Shown here piece after piece: positions 8,401 to 17,800 of a stretch of DNA of 20,317 bases (positions are counted from its first letter, which is position 1; every line of letters begins with the position of its first letter). The notes beneath the pieces are model-generated. The model ran no database searches and had not been told where the DNA came from. It saw only the letters and a list, made by a program, of their open reading frames with translations. This stretch comes from Monoraphidium neglectum (Eukaryota > Chlorophyta > Chlorophyceae > Sphaeropleales > Selenastraceae), in NCBI RefSeq assembly GCF_000611645.1, contig NW_014012838.1, positions 1 through 20,317 on the forward strand, given 5' to 3'. The translations under genes were made by a program, and so were the position numbers.

Positions 8401-9941
8401 TGAAGATGCCCAGGGCGATGAACACCCAGACCCTGCGGGGCGTGCAGTTTCGGCGGTGGCTTCCAGTTCGGATTCAGAGGAGTCCCGCCCTGCGGCGAGC
8501 GATTCACCGCCAGAGCAAGGCGACAGCTCCCATCCCGTAGGACATGCCAGGCTGCAAACTCTCCTTTGTGAGACTGGCTGCTCCCCCCCCCTGCCGGAGG
8601 GCAGCCCAACGCGTGGCGCACCACTGAGCTGTCGCCTGGCGCTTGAGCGAGCCCAGCAGCCCGTGCGACTGCTTGAAAACCTGCTTCTGCCCCTGCAGCT
8701 CGTCGCGGGTGTTCGCCAGCTTCACGTTGGTGGTGTCTGCGGGCCCCAGGCGGGCAACGGGCGCATCGGTGAGTGGCGAAGGCGTCACGCAAGGTCGAAG
8801 CCCGTTGGCAGCCACCACCGAGGAGGTGCAGCCGCGGAATTTGCCCAGTGCGCTGTGAGTGTCGACGTGGGTGGGCGCGGAAAGGTGCCAAGCCGCGGCG
8901 CTCGCGCACGCGCACGCACCTAGGACAGACAGGTTGCCGTGCTGCTGCTCCACATTCTGCATCATCAGCTGGCGCGTCCGCCGCAGCGCCGCGGTGACGT
9001 CTTCGTGGCCCTGCAGCAGCTCCTGCTCTGACTGGAACTTGCGCTGCCGCGCCGAGTAGTCCAGCGAGCCGATCAGCTCGGCGCGCTGCTGTCCAGGATG
9101 GGGGCGGGCGGCCGGGAGGGGCGGTTGCATGGGATCACAAGGCAATGGGCGCAGGCAGGGGCTTCCACCTCAAATGCGTTGACGAGAGGACGAGGGACAG
9201 CAAAGAGGCGGCCTGCAGTCTGGCAGGGCCCTGTTGTTTTGCGACCGCCAGCAGCAGCGCCCAATGTTGCGTGCGCGCCCACCTGCCGCATGTACGCCAG
9301 CTCCCGCGTGCGCTGCAGCGCTAGCTTGGCATCCCTGAACGCCTCCTGCGCCCTGCCGATTGCAGATTGCCCAGCGCCATTGCAAGCGGGTTGGGCAACA
9401 GCTTGAGGAGGGCTGCAACTGAGGCTTGTCCCTAAGCTGCTCGCCCGCCATGAGCTGATCGCTGATGCATCGCTGCATCGGCAGCGGCCCCTGCAGCGCC
9501 CACCCAACCCGCCGCTGCAATGCTGCATGGGTGTGCACACCTGTCATACTCGGCCTGGTAGTGTGCCAAGTGGTGGGACATCCGAAGCTGCTCTTCCGGC
9601 CTGCATAAGACGAGCAAGAGGGATGCTCAGCTGAACCTGAAGGCCCCAACCGATTGCAACAAGGGACAGATCACCGGTTCCTCCCCGGCATCTCACGTCT
9701 CTTGCTCATCAACTGCCATCTTCAGGTCACTCAGCAGCGCTCTAAAGTGCCTGAAGATGTCCTGGATGTGCGCGATAGTCTCGATCTCGCCAGAAGACCC
9801 GTCGCTGGCCGCCAGCCGCTCTATGGCACGCCACCCATCACTAGCCACGCTTCCAGCGGCCGCAGACAGCTGCTGCTCGTCGGGGCCCACGGGAGGCAGG
9901 GCTGGCTGTCCACCCGGCTGGGGCCCCATCGCTGCTGGCAT
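4928..9941 (-). CDS. SEC20: SEC20/BNIP1-type SNARE with a giant repetitive C-terminal (luminal) extension
   Basis: Sec20 is the ER SNARE that receives Golgi-to-ER COPI vesicles as part of the Dsl1/Use1/Ufe1 machinery. Six exons join in phase: 9697-9941, 9541-9600, 9283-9352, 8920-9088, 8736 to 8625 (or 8622), and 8432-4928, giving about 1,386 residues. Residues 1-220 are typical: an N-terminal helical region (IFRHFRALLSDLKMAV, AKLALQRTRELAYMR), the SNARE motif (VTAALRRTRQLMMQNVEQQ ... FKQSHGLLGSLKRQ) and the anchor VFIALGIFSSVVVYVG. Known members end shortly after the anchor. Here the frame continues about 1,150 residues in one exon: a Trp/Gln/Pro-rich part, two EVERI-x-AEY modules, an Ala/Glu repeat array, a polyglutamine run, and an Asp/Glu-rich end terminating in RDGEL. 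By family topology the tail would be luminal. The SNARE call is firm; tail function is unknown. Confidence 0.85.
4950..5160 (-). other. Acidic Asp/Glu-rich C-terminal segment of the SEC20 tail
   Basis: Encodes runs such as GDEDDDGDDGDDYPYGEDD, preceded by LDEEVRRKLRALRLRRGGGG. Dense carboxylates in an ER-luminal position would suit low-affinity calcium or cation binding, but that is inference from composition only. Confidence 0.6.
5438..5479. repeat. (CTG/CAG)14 microsatellite encoding polyglutamine
   Basis: Fourteen uninterrupted CTG units on the plus strand read as CAG codons in the SEC20 tail, between LQGQR and RTGSG. Pure trinucleotide runs of this kind are usually length-variable between strains. 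Confidence 0.95.
5760..7130 (-). repeat. Ala/Glu-rich coding repeat array in the SEC20 tail
   Basis: About 450 codons alternate ten-residue units such as EQAAREAAAA and EKAAQEAAAA with variants (AEVAAAEQAAR). At DNA level, near-identical blocks begin near 6027, 6135, 6261 and 6351, spaced 108, 126 and 90 bases, all multiples of 18, so block duplication expanded the array. The right-hand part (6500-7130) is more diverged, which suggests the newest copies lie at 5990-6480. The pattern predicts long single alpha-helices, as in TolA-like or LEA-like proteins. Long open frames on the opposite strand are by-products of the repeat. Confidence 0.9.
7420..7445. repeat. Short CTG/CAG run in the SEC20 tail
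   Basis: Eight to nine CTG units encode polyglutamine next to the second EVERI-type module. It is separate from the longer run at 5438. Confidence 0.85.
7453..7700 (-). repeat. Two copies of an EVERI-x-AEY-x-EPARL module in the SEC20 tail
   Basis: The copy at about 7627-7700 reads LEDEVERIKAEYEEPARLL and the copy at about 7453-7533 reads LDSEVERIRAEYAEPARLI. Each is preceded by an E/Q/R-rich run and followed by a glutamine-rich run. The cores differ at only a few positions, whereas their flanks have drifted, which points to duplication followed by selection on the core. No known domain is recognised. Confidence 0.75.
8375..8428 (-). other. Transmembrane anchor of the SEC20 SNARE
   Basis: WVFIALGIFSSVVVYVGI is a single hydrophobic helix immediately after the SNARE motif, as in Sec20/BNIP1 proteins. 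It opens the long last exon, so the anchor and the entire tail share one uninterrupted frame. Confidence 0.85.
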
Positions 9942-10256
9942 TATCTGCTTTTATCACACCAAATCCATGTGAGGTTGATTGATCCACATTGGTAGTGGTA
10001 CGCTGAGGTGCGACCAAAGACATTACAAGGCCAACTCCCGCCTTGCCTGGCCGCATGTCCAGCCGCCTGCGGCACCCGCTTGAAGATGCACTGTGGCCAG
10101 TCAGGCCGCCATGAGCAGCCCGCTAACCCATACTCGCCGAGCAATTACATCACAGCAATGCGATGTTGTTACACAGATGGCATGGCCTTGCCCCATTCAT
10201 GTGTCTCCCACTGCGCTTGCCATCCCCTGCCGCAAAAAAAATGGATGCCTTGGCAC
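9942..10256. other. Intergenic: SEC20 upstream region and 3' region of the dsRBD gene
   Basis: The two minus-strand genes are tandem, so this 315-base gap carries the 3' UTR of the upstream gene and the promoter and 5' UTR of SEC20. Three minus-strand TGTAA elements (10169, 10145, 10023) fall in it. No further gene is seen. Confidence 0.6.
10145..10173 (-). terminator. Candidate poly(A) signals (two TGTAA) for the dsRBD gene
   Basis: Minus-strand TGTAA occurs at 10169-10173 and 10145-10149, 84 and 108 bases past the stop at 10257. The spacing suits a green-algal polyadenylation signal; which one is used cannot be told. Confidence 0.45.
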
Positions 10257-12670
10257 TCAGTAGGAGCCGTACCCCATCGTAGCCCCCACCGGCGCGGTAT
10301 ATGCGCACTGCCCCTGTGTTGCTGCCACTACGGCCTGCTGCTGGTGAGGGTACTGGGTCTGCGGCTGCTGCAGGTACTGCTGCTGGGGGTACTGCTGCTG
10401 GTGCTGGGGGTAATGCTGCTGGGTGCACTGCTGCTGCTGGTGCTGGGGGTAATGCTGCTGGGAGAACTGCTGCTGCTGGTGCTGGGGGTAATGCTGCTGG
10501 GCGTACTGCTGCTGCTGGTGCAGGGGATACTGCTGCTGGTGCTCAGGATATTGCTGCTGAGGATACGCTTGCTGGCTCGGATGCACCACGTGCTGGCCGG
10601 GCGCCTCAGTGACTGCGCCTGAGTAAAACGGCAGCTGCTTCTCGGCCGCCGCCGCCGCCGCTGCCGCGCCACCGCCATACACCATGACCATCGGCGCCCT
10701 CGCCGCCCCCGATGCCGGCGCTGCATGCGAGACGCCATGGGCATACCCCAGGAAGGCCGCCTGCGCCGGCAGAGGCGCCACCACCTGCTGCTGCTGCTGC
10801 CACGCCGCCTGCGAGCCGTATCCCACGCCCCACCTCTGCCGCTGCGGCACCAGCTGGTCGCCGCCGCCGGTGTCCTCCGTTGTGCCGCCGTGCTTGAAGC
10901 GCTTGTCCAGGGGCCGGCTGTAATCGATACGCGCGTCCTGCACGCTCCTGGCCCGCGGCGGCGCGCCGCGCTTGCCGCGCCGCATGCGCTCCGCCTCTCC
11001 AGACTCCTCGGCATCCGCCACGCGCCGCGTGCCCTCGTGGCCGGCGAGAAGCTTCTCCAGGGCGTCCGCGGCCGCCAGCTGGCGGGCGTCGCGCTTGCCG
11101 CGCGCCGAGGCGGCGCCGCGCGCGACCTCCTGGCGCTGCAGGCGCGTGCTTACGACGGCGGTCGCCTCATAAGTCTGGGCGGCTGCGCGGGTGCCATGTA
11201 TTGATTGGTGCGGGCGGCATCGTGAGGGGCGAGGCACGTGCCATGCGTGCACGACTCAAGGGGGGCATGGCGGGCGCTACGCTCTCAGAGTGAGCCCCGC
11301 ACACTTGTGCAGAGACGCGCCCACGCGCTCCAAAAGCAGCAAGCGCTACACCGCAGCCTTTCCTTTTAACTCGAGCCCCGCTCACTGGTTCCGTTGTGTT
11401 TGATGTGCTCCGCATACTCCACCTCGAGCATCGCCGCGGGCGCGTACTGGTTCAGCAGCGCGAGCGCCGTTGGCGCCGGCGCGCCCGGCTGCCGCGCGGC
11501 GAGCGCGAGCAGGTGCCGCTGCAGCAGCGGCAGCTCAGCCGCCTTGAGCCGCGCGGCCACGGCGCCGCCGCCGCCGGCCCCGCCGCCGCCGGCGTCGGTG
11601 TCTGTGCTGCCGTCGCCCTCTTGCAAAACCTCCTGCTCCACCGGAGCCGGCCGATGCTGGCTCTGGCCCGCCGGTGGCCCTGCTGGGCCCGGCTGCGCCG
11701 GCCGCTGCTGGCCCCCCTCCCGCTGCCCCTCCCCCGCCTGCTGCTGCTCCTTCCTCTTCCGCTCTGCCTCCTGCTCCTCCAGCCGCGCCGCCTTCTGCTG
11801 CTGCTTCCGCGTCTTCTTCTCCTTTGGCGGCGCCGCGTCCTGGTTCTGCCCCGCCGCAGCCCCGCCGGCGGCGCCCGCGCCGGCGCCGGCCGGCTGGGGC
11901 GCGCTCCACCTCTCCGGCGCGAGCGGGAAGTTGGTGACCGCCGCCCGCCACGTCAGCGTCGCCAGCCCTGGCTTGGCGGCCAGCGCGCGCTCGAGCATCG
12001 CCGCCGACGCCGCGTTCTTGGCGTCGCGCTTGTTGGGCCCCTCGCCGGCGGCGCGGCCGAGCACGGCGGCCGCCTCGTCGGTGCTGGGGAAAGGCAGGCC
12101 GAGCGCCTCTTTGGCACGCTCCCTGCTGGGCGTCTGCGGCACGTTGTTGGGCACGGGTCGCGTCGAGATCGACACGGCAAAGCCAGCCGCAGGCGCCGGC
12201 CGCGGCTCGAACGTGTAGTCGAGGCAGCAGGACAGCGCATGCGCCGCCTCGTGGACGAGCGCGACGGGGTTCTTGGGGTGCGGCCGCCCGGCGGCGGCGC
12301 TGTATCTGATGAGGCTCGAGACGAGCGCCGCGAGGTGGGGGTGGGTGGCAGCCGAGAGGCCCATCATATCGGCCTCCACTTGGGCCAGCGTCGGCTCCGG
12401 CGCGTCCCCGAGGACCGGGGGCGGCGCCGGCTTGGCGTGGACGACGGGAATTTTGCGGCCGAAGCGGTCTTTCAGGGGGTGGCGTTGCAGCAGCCTGGCG
12501 ACCTCCTGCAGGTCGCGGTACTCGGACAAGGGCACCGCCACTGTCGGCTCAGGCTCCTTCACAGTCTGCCCGTAAGGCACGATGTACTGCCGGTGCTCCG
12601 CATCCTGTAGCAGCCGGCGGAGTTGCTGGTGCGCCTTCTCGCTGCCGTCGTCCACGGTCCCGTCCTCCAT
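10257..12670 (-). CDS. Protein with two dsRNA-binding domains and a Gln/Tyr-rich tail
   Basis: Two exons (11386-12670 and 10257-11182) join in phase and encode 736 residues. The first dsRBD-like region spans about 134-232: NPVALVHEAAHAL, FAVSIST, then the canonical end GEGPNKRDAKNAASAAMLE, with a loop of about 30 residues inserted before it. The second spans about 399-476 across the intron: TALALLNQYAPAAMLEVEYA, TYEATAVVST, then GKRDARQLAAADALEKLL. The KR-DA-K/R-x-A helix starts carry the expected RNA-contact lysines. Between them is a charged K/E/Q helix (about 283-325). The tail, about 476-736, has no catalytic domain and ends in QHYPQHQQQQ repeats. Two dsRBDs suit a small-RNA or dsRNA adaptor (DRB/Dicer-partner-like), but no specific orthologue is recognised. 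Start chosen at MEDGTVDDG; an upstream ATG at 12787 adds a Cys-rich stretch that looks like 5' UTR. Confidence 0.8.
10370..10560 (-). repeat. 39-base tandem repeat encoding QHYPQHQQQQ-type units
   Basis: The block gtgctgggggtaatgctg recurs at 10401, 10440 and 10479, exactly 39 bases (13 residues) apart, with degenerate copies on both sides. It encodes a Gln/His/Tyr/Pro-rich low-complexity tail. Confidence 0.9.
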
Positions 12671-13336
12671 TATCCCGCGCTGCAGTGCGCTCCACGCGCA
12701 GCACGCTGCTGTTGTCTGAGACTCGCACTCGCAAGCGGCTAGTTGTCCGCGGTGCACGGCCTGACTGCAACTATTACATATATGCACGCGATCCTAGGCC
12801 TTCAGAGAAGGCTGCAAGGGTGTCGCGAAATGCTGTAGGTGAGTAGAGCCGGTCTCGCGAAAGGTCTGATCGCTCGTATATGTATCCATGATGAGCGTAT
12901 CAATCGATACAACTGAAAGGTGCACGCACTGGCTCGAAAGTCAAAGGCTTGCTGACAAGCATTCTATGAATGCCCAGTGCTGCCCTCTTGCATCCCAACA
13001 GAGGGCCTTATACTGTTTCTCGTTGTTGCGCTGGCCTACGGTGTTGTGGATACATGTGTTCTTTTTAGGTTATCAGACCTCAGACCTTGTACAGATCATT
13101 TCCAAGCGCTGATCTCCTCTGGTCCTGTGCTTGCCGGTCCTCACTGAGAGGCAGTGTACAAACTGATTTTTGCTGGCGCGGTCACGTGGCTCACCTGACT
13201 CCGCAGCAGTACCGGGGGCAGAAGCAGCGGCGCGCGTGTCTGTCGCTGAGCTCCGAGCCGCTGGATCACGCTCAGCGGCGCACCCTTCGGTGCAAACTAG
13301 AGCTCTCGCTGCCTCGGACAGGGTGGGACCGCGGGG
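12671..13336. promoter_or_regulatory. Divergent promoter region between the dsRBD and Elongin-B-like genes
   Basis: A 666-base non-coding gap separates two divergent starts. On the minus strand a TATA-like CATATATG (12777-12784) lies about 110 bases upstream of the dsRBD ATG. The middle (12880-13080) is less GC-rich than the flanking genes. The open frames seen here have no family resemblance. Confidence 0.45.
12777..12784 (-). promoter_or_regulatory. TATA-like element of the dsRBD gene
   Basis: CATATATG sits in an otherwise GC-rich context about 107-114 bases before the chosen start at 12670. This leaves room for a short 5' UTR and supports that start over the ATG at 12787, which lies upstream of the element. 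Confidence 0.3.
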
Positions 13337-14216
13337 ATGTATATACGGTGCAAGCGGAAGAAAGTGACAGTGTTCCTGCAAGTAGAGGCGACCGACACGG
13401 TCCTGGAGGTAAAGGCCAAGCTGCAGGCGCTCATCAATCAGGTGACGAGCTTGGTCGGCCCTGGGTCAAAGGCTGTGACTGCGTGCATGAGATTTCGAAC
13501 ACGCATTGCAACAAGCTGTCAGCCTCCGGCAACAGGCGGGCTGCGGCGGCCGATGACGGCGACGGCGGCCTGGCAGGCGGACTTGCACCCACATGCCAGC
13601 TCTCCGCCGCGCCTGGGCCCACCAGAGACGTGGCCGGCGCCCGCCATGCACGCGCGCAGGATCCGGCCGCGCTGCAGCTGCAGAAGGATGGCGCTGTTTT
13701 GGAAGATGCCAAGAAGCTGGCAGACTTGAAGGTTGAGAACGATGACGTGGTAGCCATGTGCTACAAAAACGAGGGTGAGAGGGGGAAAACCCAAGAGATG
13801 CAGGGATTGGGGACTGGAGCACCGCCAGCTGGGTGACAGACGTCGGGCACGGTGGCAGCGTGCGTCGTGCGTCCGCCTGGGTCAGCGTTCACTAGGTGTG
13901 CCTGCGCATGCCTCGTGCACTGCTGTCTTTATGCTTGCCTCGTGTGCTGCTGTGTTCACACAAGGGTGTCATAAGTCACCCTGAGCTGATTCAATGGGCT
14001 GGCATGAGGAGGTGGTGTGTATCACCTTTGTTGCGTTATCAGCATAAAAGTTGCCACGGTCTGCACTAGCTTTCAGCATCCTGTCTTACCATCCTGCTGT
14101 GCACCCGACCCCCACAATCCATTGCCCTTATAGATGGTACTTTTGAGCCGGTTGACATCACTCAGTTTGTAGAGGGCGGCACGGCGGAAGATCAGTCAGC
14201 AGCAATGCAGCAATAG
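13337..14216 (+). CDS. Elongin-B-like ubiquitin-fold protein
   Basis: Three exons, 13337-13441, 13660-13774 and 14134-14216, join in phase (0, then 1) and encode 100 residues. The start MYIRCKRKKVTVFLQVEATD, the helix TVLEVKAKLQALI, and LEDAKKLADLKVENDDVVAM match the small ubiquitin-like proteins annotated in plants as Elongin-B-like, which resemble the animal adaptor pairing with Elongin C in cullin ligases. The last exon gives DGTFEPVDITQF and a short polar tail. There is no C-terminal Gly-Gly, so it is not a conjugated modifier. It is close to the usual family length. Whether an Elongin-C/cullin complex exists in this alga cannot be told from here. Confidence 0.85.
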
Positions 14217-14875
14217 CGTGCAGCAACTGGGCAGCAATGAGGCAAGTTCTCAGGTCAGACTGCGAAGGAATAGGCAGGGCGTGCCCATCTGCGAGCTGAT
14301 ATTCCGGCTAGGCCTGAACAGCTGAGTTGTAAGCTCGGCACGCCGCCGCCATGCTCGTCTGTGGGGCATCCTGGCTTTGTGCGGGCAGCGTGGACAGCTG
14401 TCACCCGGTGTGCACAACAAGGTGCTTCACCCCTACCTGTAACGACATCCAGCTTACGCCAAGGCAATGCATTTATAGCAGGTGCAGCAGGCGAACGCAG
14501 CACTTGCGACGTGGGCTCTCCTTGGCTCGGCGTCCGCCGTGACAGCATGGCAGTGGCTTGGGCCAGCAAATCAGCAGCTGCAGGTGGCACCGGGTGCCGG
14601 TGTGCGCTGATTGGTAGGGCACCGATTGAAAGCAGCAACGCAACGGCCTTCAAAATCCTGACAGGCACACAGATATCTCGCTCAGTGCGCCTCAGCCACC
14701 TCACAGCTGATCAAGAGCCTTGTGTTTGTTGGGCAGGACGATCTGAGATGTCCCGTGGCCCTCAAGGGCGTGTATACGACATGCCGTAGGCCATAAATTA
14801 GGTGCAGCGGGCACCCGGCCTCTGCAAGACCGCGGAGCAGTTCTAATTGCGAGTCAGGGCAGCAGCGTGGGCAGG
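14217..14875. other. Intergenic: 3' region of the Elongin-B-like gene and upstream region of the kinase
   Basis: No supported gene in 659 bases. TGTAA at 14328 probably ends the upstream transcript. An AT-rich TAAATTA near 14793-14799, about 80 bases before the kinase ATG, is a weak TATA-like candidate. The 149-codon minus-strand frame here has no family resemblance. Confidence 0.55.
14328..14332 (+). terminator. Candidate poly(A) signal TGTAA for the Elongin-B-like gene
   Basis: First TGTAA after the stop, 112 bases downstream on the coding strand; a second is at about 14438. Position and strand fit green-algal polyadenylation. Confidence 0.45.
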
Positions 14876-17800
14876 ATGCAGGGCAAGAAGACGTTCCTCA
14901 GCGATCGTTTTCTGATAGGGGAGGAGCTGGGGCGCGGCGCCTATGGGCAGGTTTTCAAGGGCATGGACGCCAACACGGGGGACGTCGTTGCCATCAAGCA
15001 GATATCTCTAAGTGGTGTCTCCCAGGAAAACTTGCAGAGTGTGATGGGCGAGATAGACCTGCTGAAGACGCTCAATCACAAGAACATCGTCAAGTACATC
15101 GGCTCTTTCAAGACGAGGACGCACCTGTACATCATCCTGGAGTTTATGGAGAACGGCTCGTTGTCGTCCGTCATCAAGCCCAACCGGTTCGGCGTCTTCC
15201 CAGAGAGCCTAGTGGCGATCTACATCGCTCAGGTGCTCCAGGGCCTGGTGTACCTGCACGAGCAGGGTGTGGTGCACCGCGACATCAAGGGCGCCAACAT
15301 CTTGACGACAAAGGAGGTGTGCAAGAGTAGTGCGCAACGCATGCGGGCCTGCGGAGCGGGCAGCAGGGTGTCCGTCGGGCGGGCAGCGTGCACAGCAGGC
15401 TTCGTCCCAACGGGGTGGCGCTGTGATACAGCGCCACTGGACGTGCAATTCAGCACTACCCCAGCAACCCACCAGCCCTCAGTGCAACCCTGCATGACAA
15501 ACTTACCCTAGCTGTGAACCCCCAGCCCCTACCTTACTTGAGTTGCCCACGCACCCGTACATGTTGGTGCCACGATCTCGGGCCGCTGCAGGGCCTCGTC
15601 AAGCTTGCTGACTTTGGCGTGGCGGCGAAGCTTGGTGAGCTGGAGAATGGTCGGGACGAGCTGCAGCAGAACGTGGTGGGGACGCCCTACTGGATGGCGC
15701 CAGAGGTAAACGGGGGTGGTTAAGAGGGGTCGGGACTGTGATGCGAGGGACTTCAGGCGGGGGTGCAGGGCGTGCAGCAGAGAGCAGCTGCTGGTGTTTC
15801 GAGGCGAATGTAGCAGTGAACTGAGAGCAAGCAAGCTGCGGTGCTGCTACAGCATGGCTGCGGAGGTGGGCGCGCGCAGGGCGCTCGGAGCGAGGCGTCA
15901 GCTACTAGGAAGGGACGTGGCAGCTTGGTGATGAGCGCAGCAGCAGGCGGAACAGCGCTGGTCAGTCTTGGCTGCTACGCCGCAGCGTCGGCCGACCGCC
16001 GCGCCCTCTGGGTTGTTCCTTGGCTGTCCGCAGGTGATTGAGATGACTCAAGTCACCGCAGCCTCCGACATCTGGTCAGTGGGCTGCCTGATCCTGGAGC
16101 TTCTCACCGGCTACCCCCCTTACTACGATCTGCAGCCCATGAGCGCGCTCTTCAGGATCGTGCAGGTCTGCTGGGGCGCGGGACGGCCCGAACAGAATGG
16201 CAGCTTGCAGCTTGCGTGGCAGCAGCGCGGGGCCGGGACCGGCTGCAGGGCTGCGCTAGGCGGCAGGGGCGCGGCAACAGAGTATCGGGGTCGTAACGCA
16301 GGGAATAGAGGGGAGCGTGGCAGCAAGGCCTCGGGTAGAAAGCAAAGCAGAGCCGGAGGCGTGAGGGCCGCCGCCTTGCTGCCCCCTCTCCCAGGACGAC
16401 CACCCGCCGCTGCCGGAGTCCGTCAGCTCCCTGCTGGATGACTTCCTGCTGCAGTGCTTCCAGAAGGTGTGTGGTCGCAGGCCGCCGAGGGCTGCCCTGC
16501 ACCTTGACCTGCGCGCCCGCGCGGACGCCTCGGCGCAGCTGGCAGCGCTTACGGAACGGAGCACGCCGCCGCACGAGCCCGTGCCGTTGGGCCGTACGTG
16601 CCGCTCTCACACCTGTCAAGCGCGGCGGCTTCGCTGCAGCTGGGCGAACGGCTGCGCGCCCCTCCCACCCGCACTTCCTGCAGGACCCCGCCGCGCGCCC
16701 CGACGCGCGCGCGCTGCTGCAGCACGAGTGGATCCAGTACAACCGCCGCACCCTGCGCTCCAGCTGGACACGCGCGCAGGGCTACCGCACGCGCGGCCGC
16801 GGCGCCGCAGAGGCGCACGAGTCGGTCACCAGCGTCGTTGAGCGAATGCTGGGCAGCGCGGACGCGGCGGCGGCCGGCGACGACGGCCCCGGGGGCGGCG
16901 GCGGCGGGCGCGGGCGCGGCGCGCTGTACACGTCGGACGCGGCGGCGGGCCCGCTGGCGACGCAGACGCCGCTCACGCTGGCACTGCAGCAGGACATGGG
17001 CGCGCCGGGGCTGGAGGCCGGCAGCGGCATGCTGCTCCCGCTGCCGCCGAGCCCGCGGGGACCGCCAGCCCAGCAGCAGCAGCAGCAGCAGCCGGCGCAG
17101 CCCGCGGCGCAGTCGCGGTTCGCAGAGGCGCAGCAGCAGGCGGTGGGCGGCGCGGCGTCGTCGCCATCGCCGCGGGGCGGGGCGGGGGCGGCGGCGATCG
17201 AGCTCTCGACGGCGGCGCAGCCGCCCCCTCAGGGCGCCGCGGCGGGGGCGGCGGCGGCGCAGCGGCTGGTTTCGGGGTCGGCCGCGGGCACCAGCGGGAA
17301 GGGGCGGGAGGACCCCGCGCGGCCGGCAGGCAGCAGCACGCCGCGCTCCGTCCCGTCCCCGCCGCCGCCCGCGGGCCCCGGCACCGGGGCCGGCGGGTGG
17401 CCGCAGCAGCACACGCCGCCGGGGTCGCGGGAGCAGCGGGCGGCGGCGTCGGCCGCGGCGACGGCGGCGGCGGCCTTCAGCGGGCCGGGCCCGCCCGGGG
17501 GCCTGTCCCTATCACCGCGCGATCGCGATCGCGACGGCGGCGGCAGCGACTGGGAGGGCGCCCTGGGCGTCTTCCTCTCGCGCCTGCAGGGCGCGGACAG
17601 CGGCGCGCCGACGCCGACCGCGCGGCTCGCCCCTTACGGCAGCAGCCTGGCGGCGTGGCTCGACGAGGCAGAGCGGCCGGGCAAGGGCGGCGGCGGCGGC
17701 GTCATGCGCGGCCCGGCGGTCAGCGGTGGCGGGTACCTTGATACGGGCGGCTACCAGGGCGGCTTTGACCCCCTGCCGTCCCCGCTCTCGACGGCGGGCC

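Noticed and set aside
10370..10560. Regular 39-base repeats considered as a CRISPR-like or satellite array.
   Set aside because: The repeats are coding, in frame and without unique spacers, so they are a protein low-complexity repeat.
12671..12787. N-terminal extension of the dsRBD protein from an ATG at 12787 (CNSCSQ, CECESQ).
   Set aside because: The paired cysteines hint at a metal site, but spacing fits no zinc-binding pattern, and a TATA-like element at 12777-12784 would lie inside it.
13087..13836. Plus-strand 249-codon frame over the Elongin-B-like gene.
   Set aside because: It is a different frame from the three exons that match the family and crosses two introns without signals.
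14255..14704. Minus-strand 149-codon frame with a hydrophobic start-proximal segment.
   Set aside because: No family resemblance, no splice signals, and it lies where the 3' UTR and promoter of two plus-strand genes are expected.
17519..17532. GCGATCGCGATCGC palindrome, reminiscent of the cyanobacterial HIP1 element.
   Set aside because: It encodes the in-frame Arg-Asp repeats of the kinase linker, and one occurrence in GC-rich DNA carries no weight.
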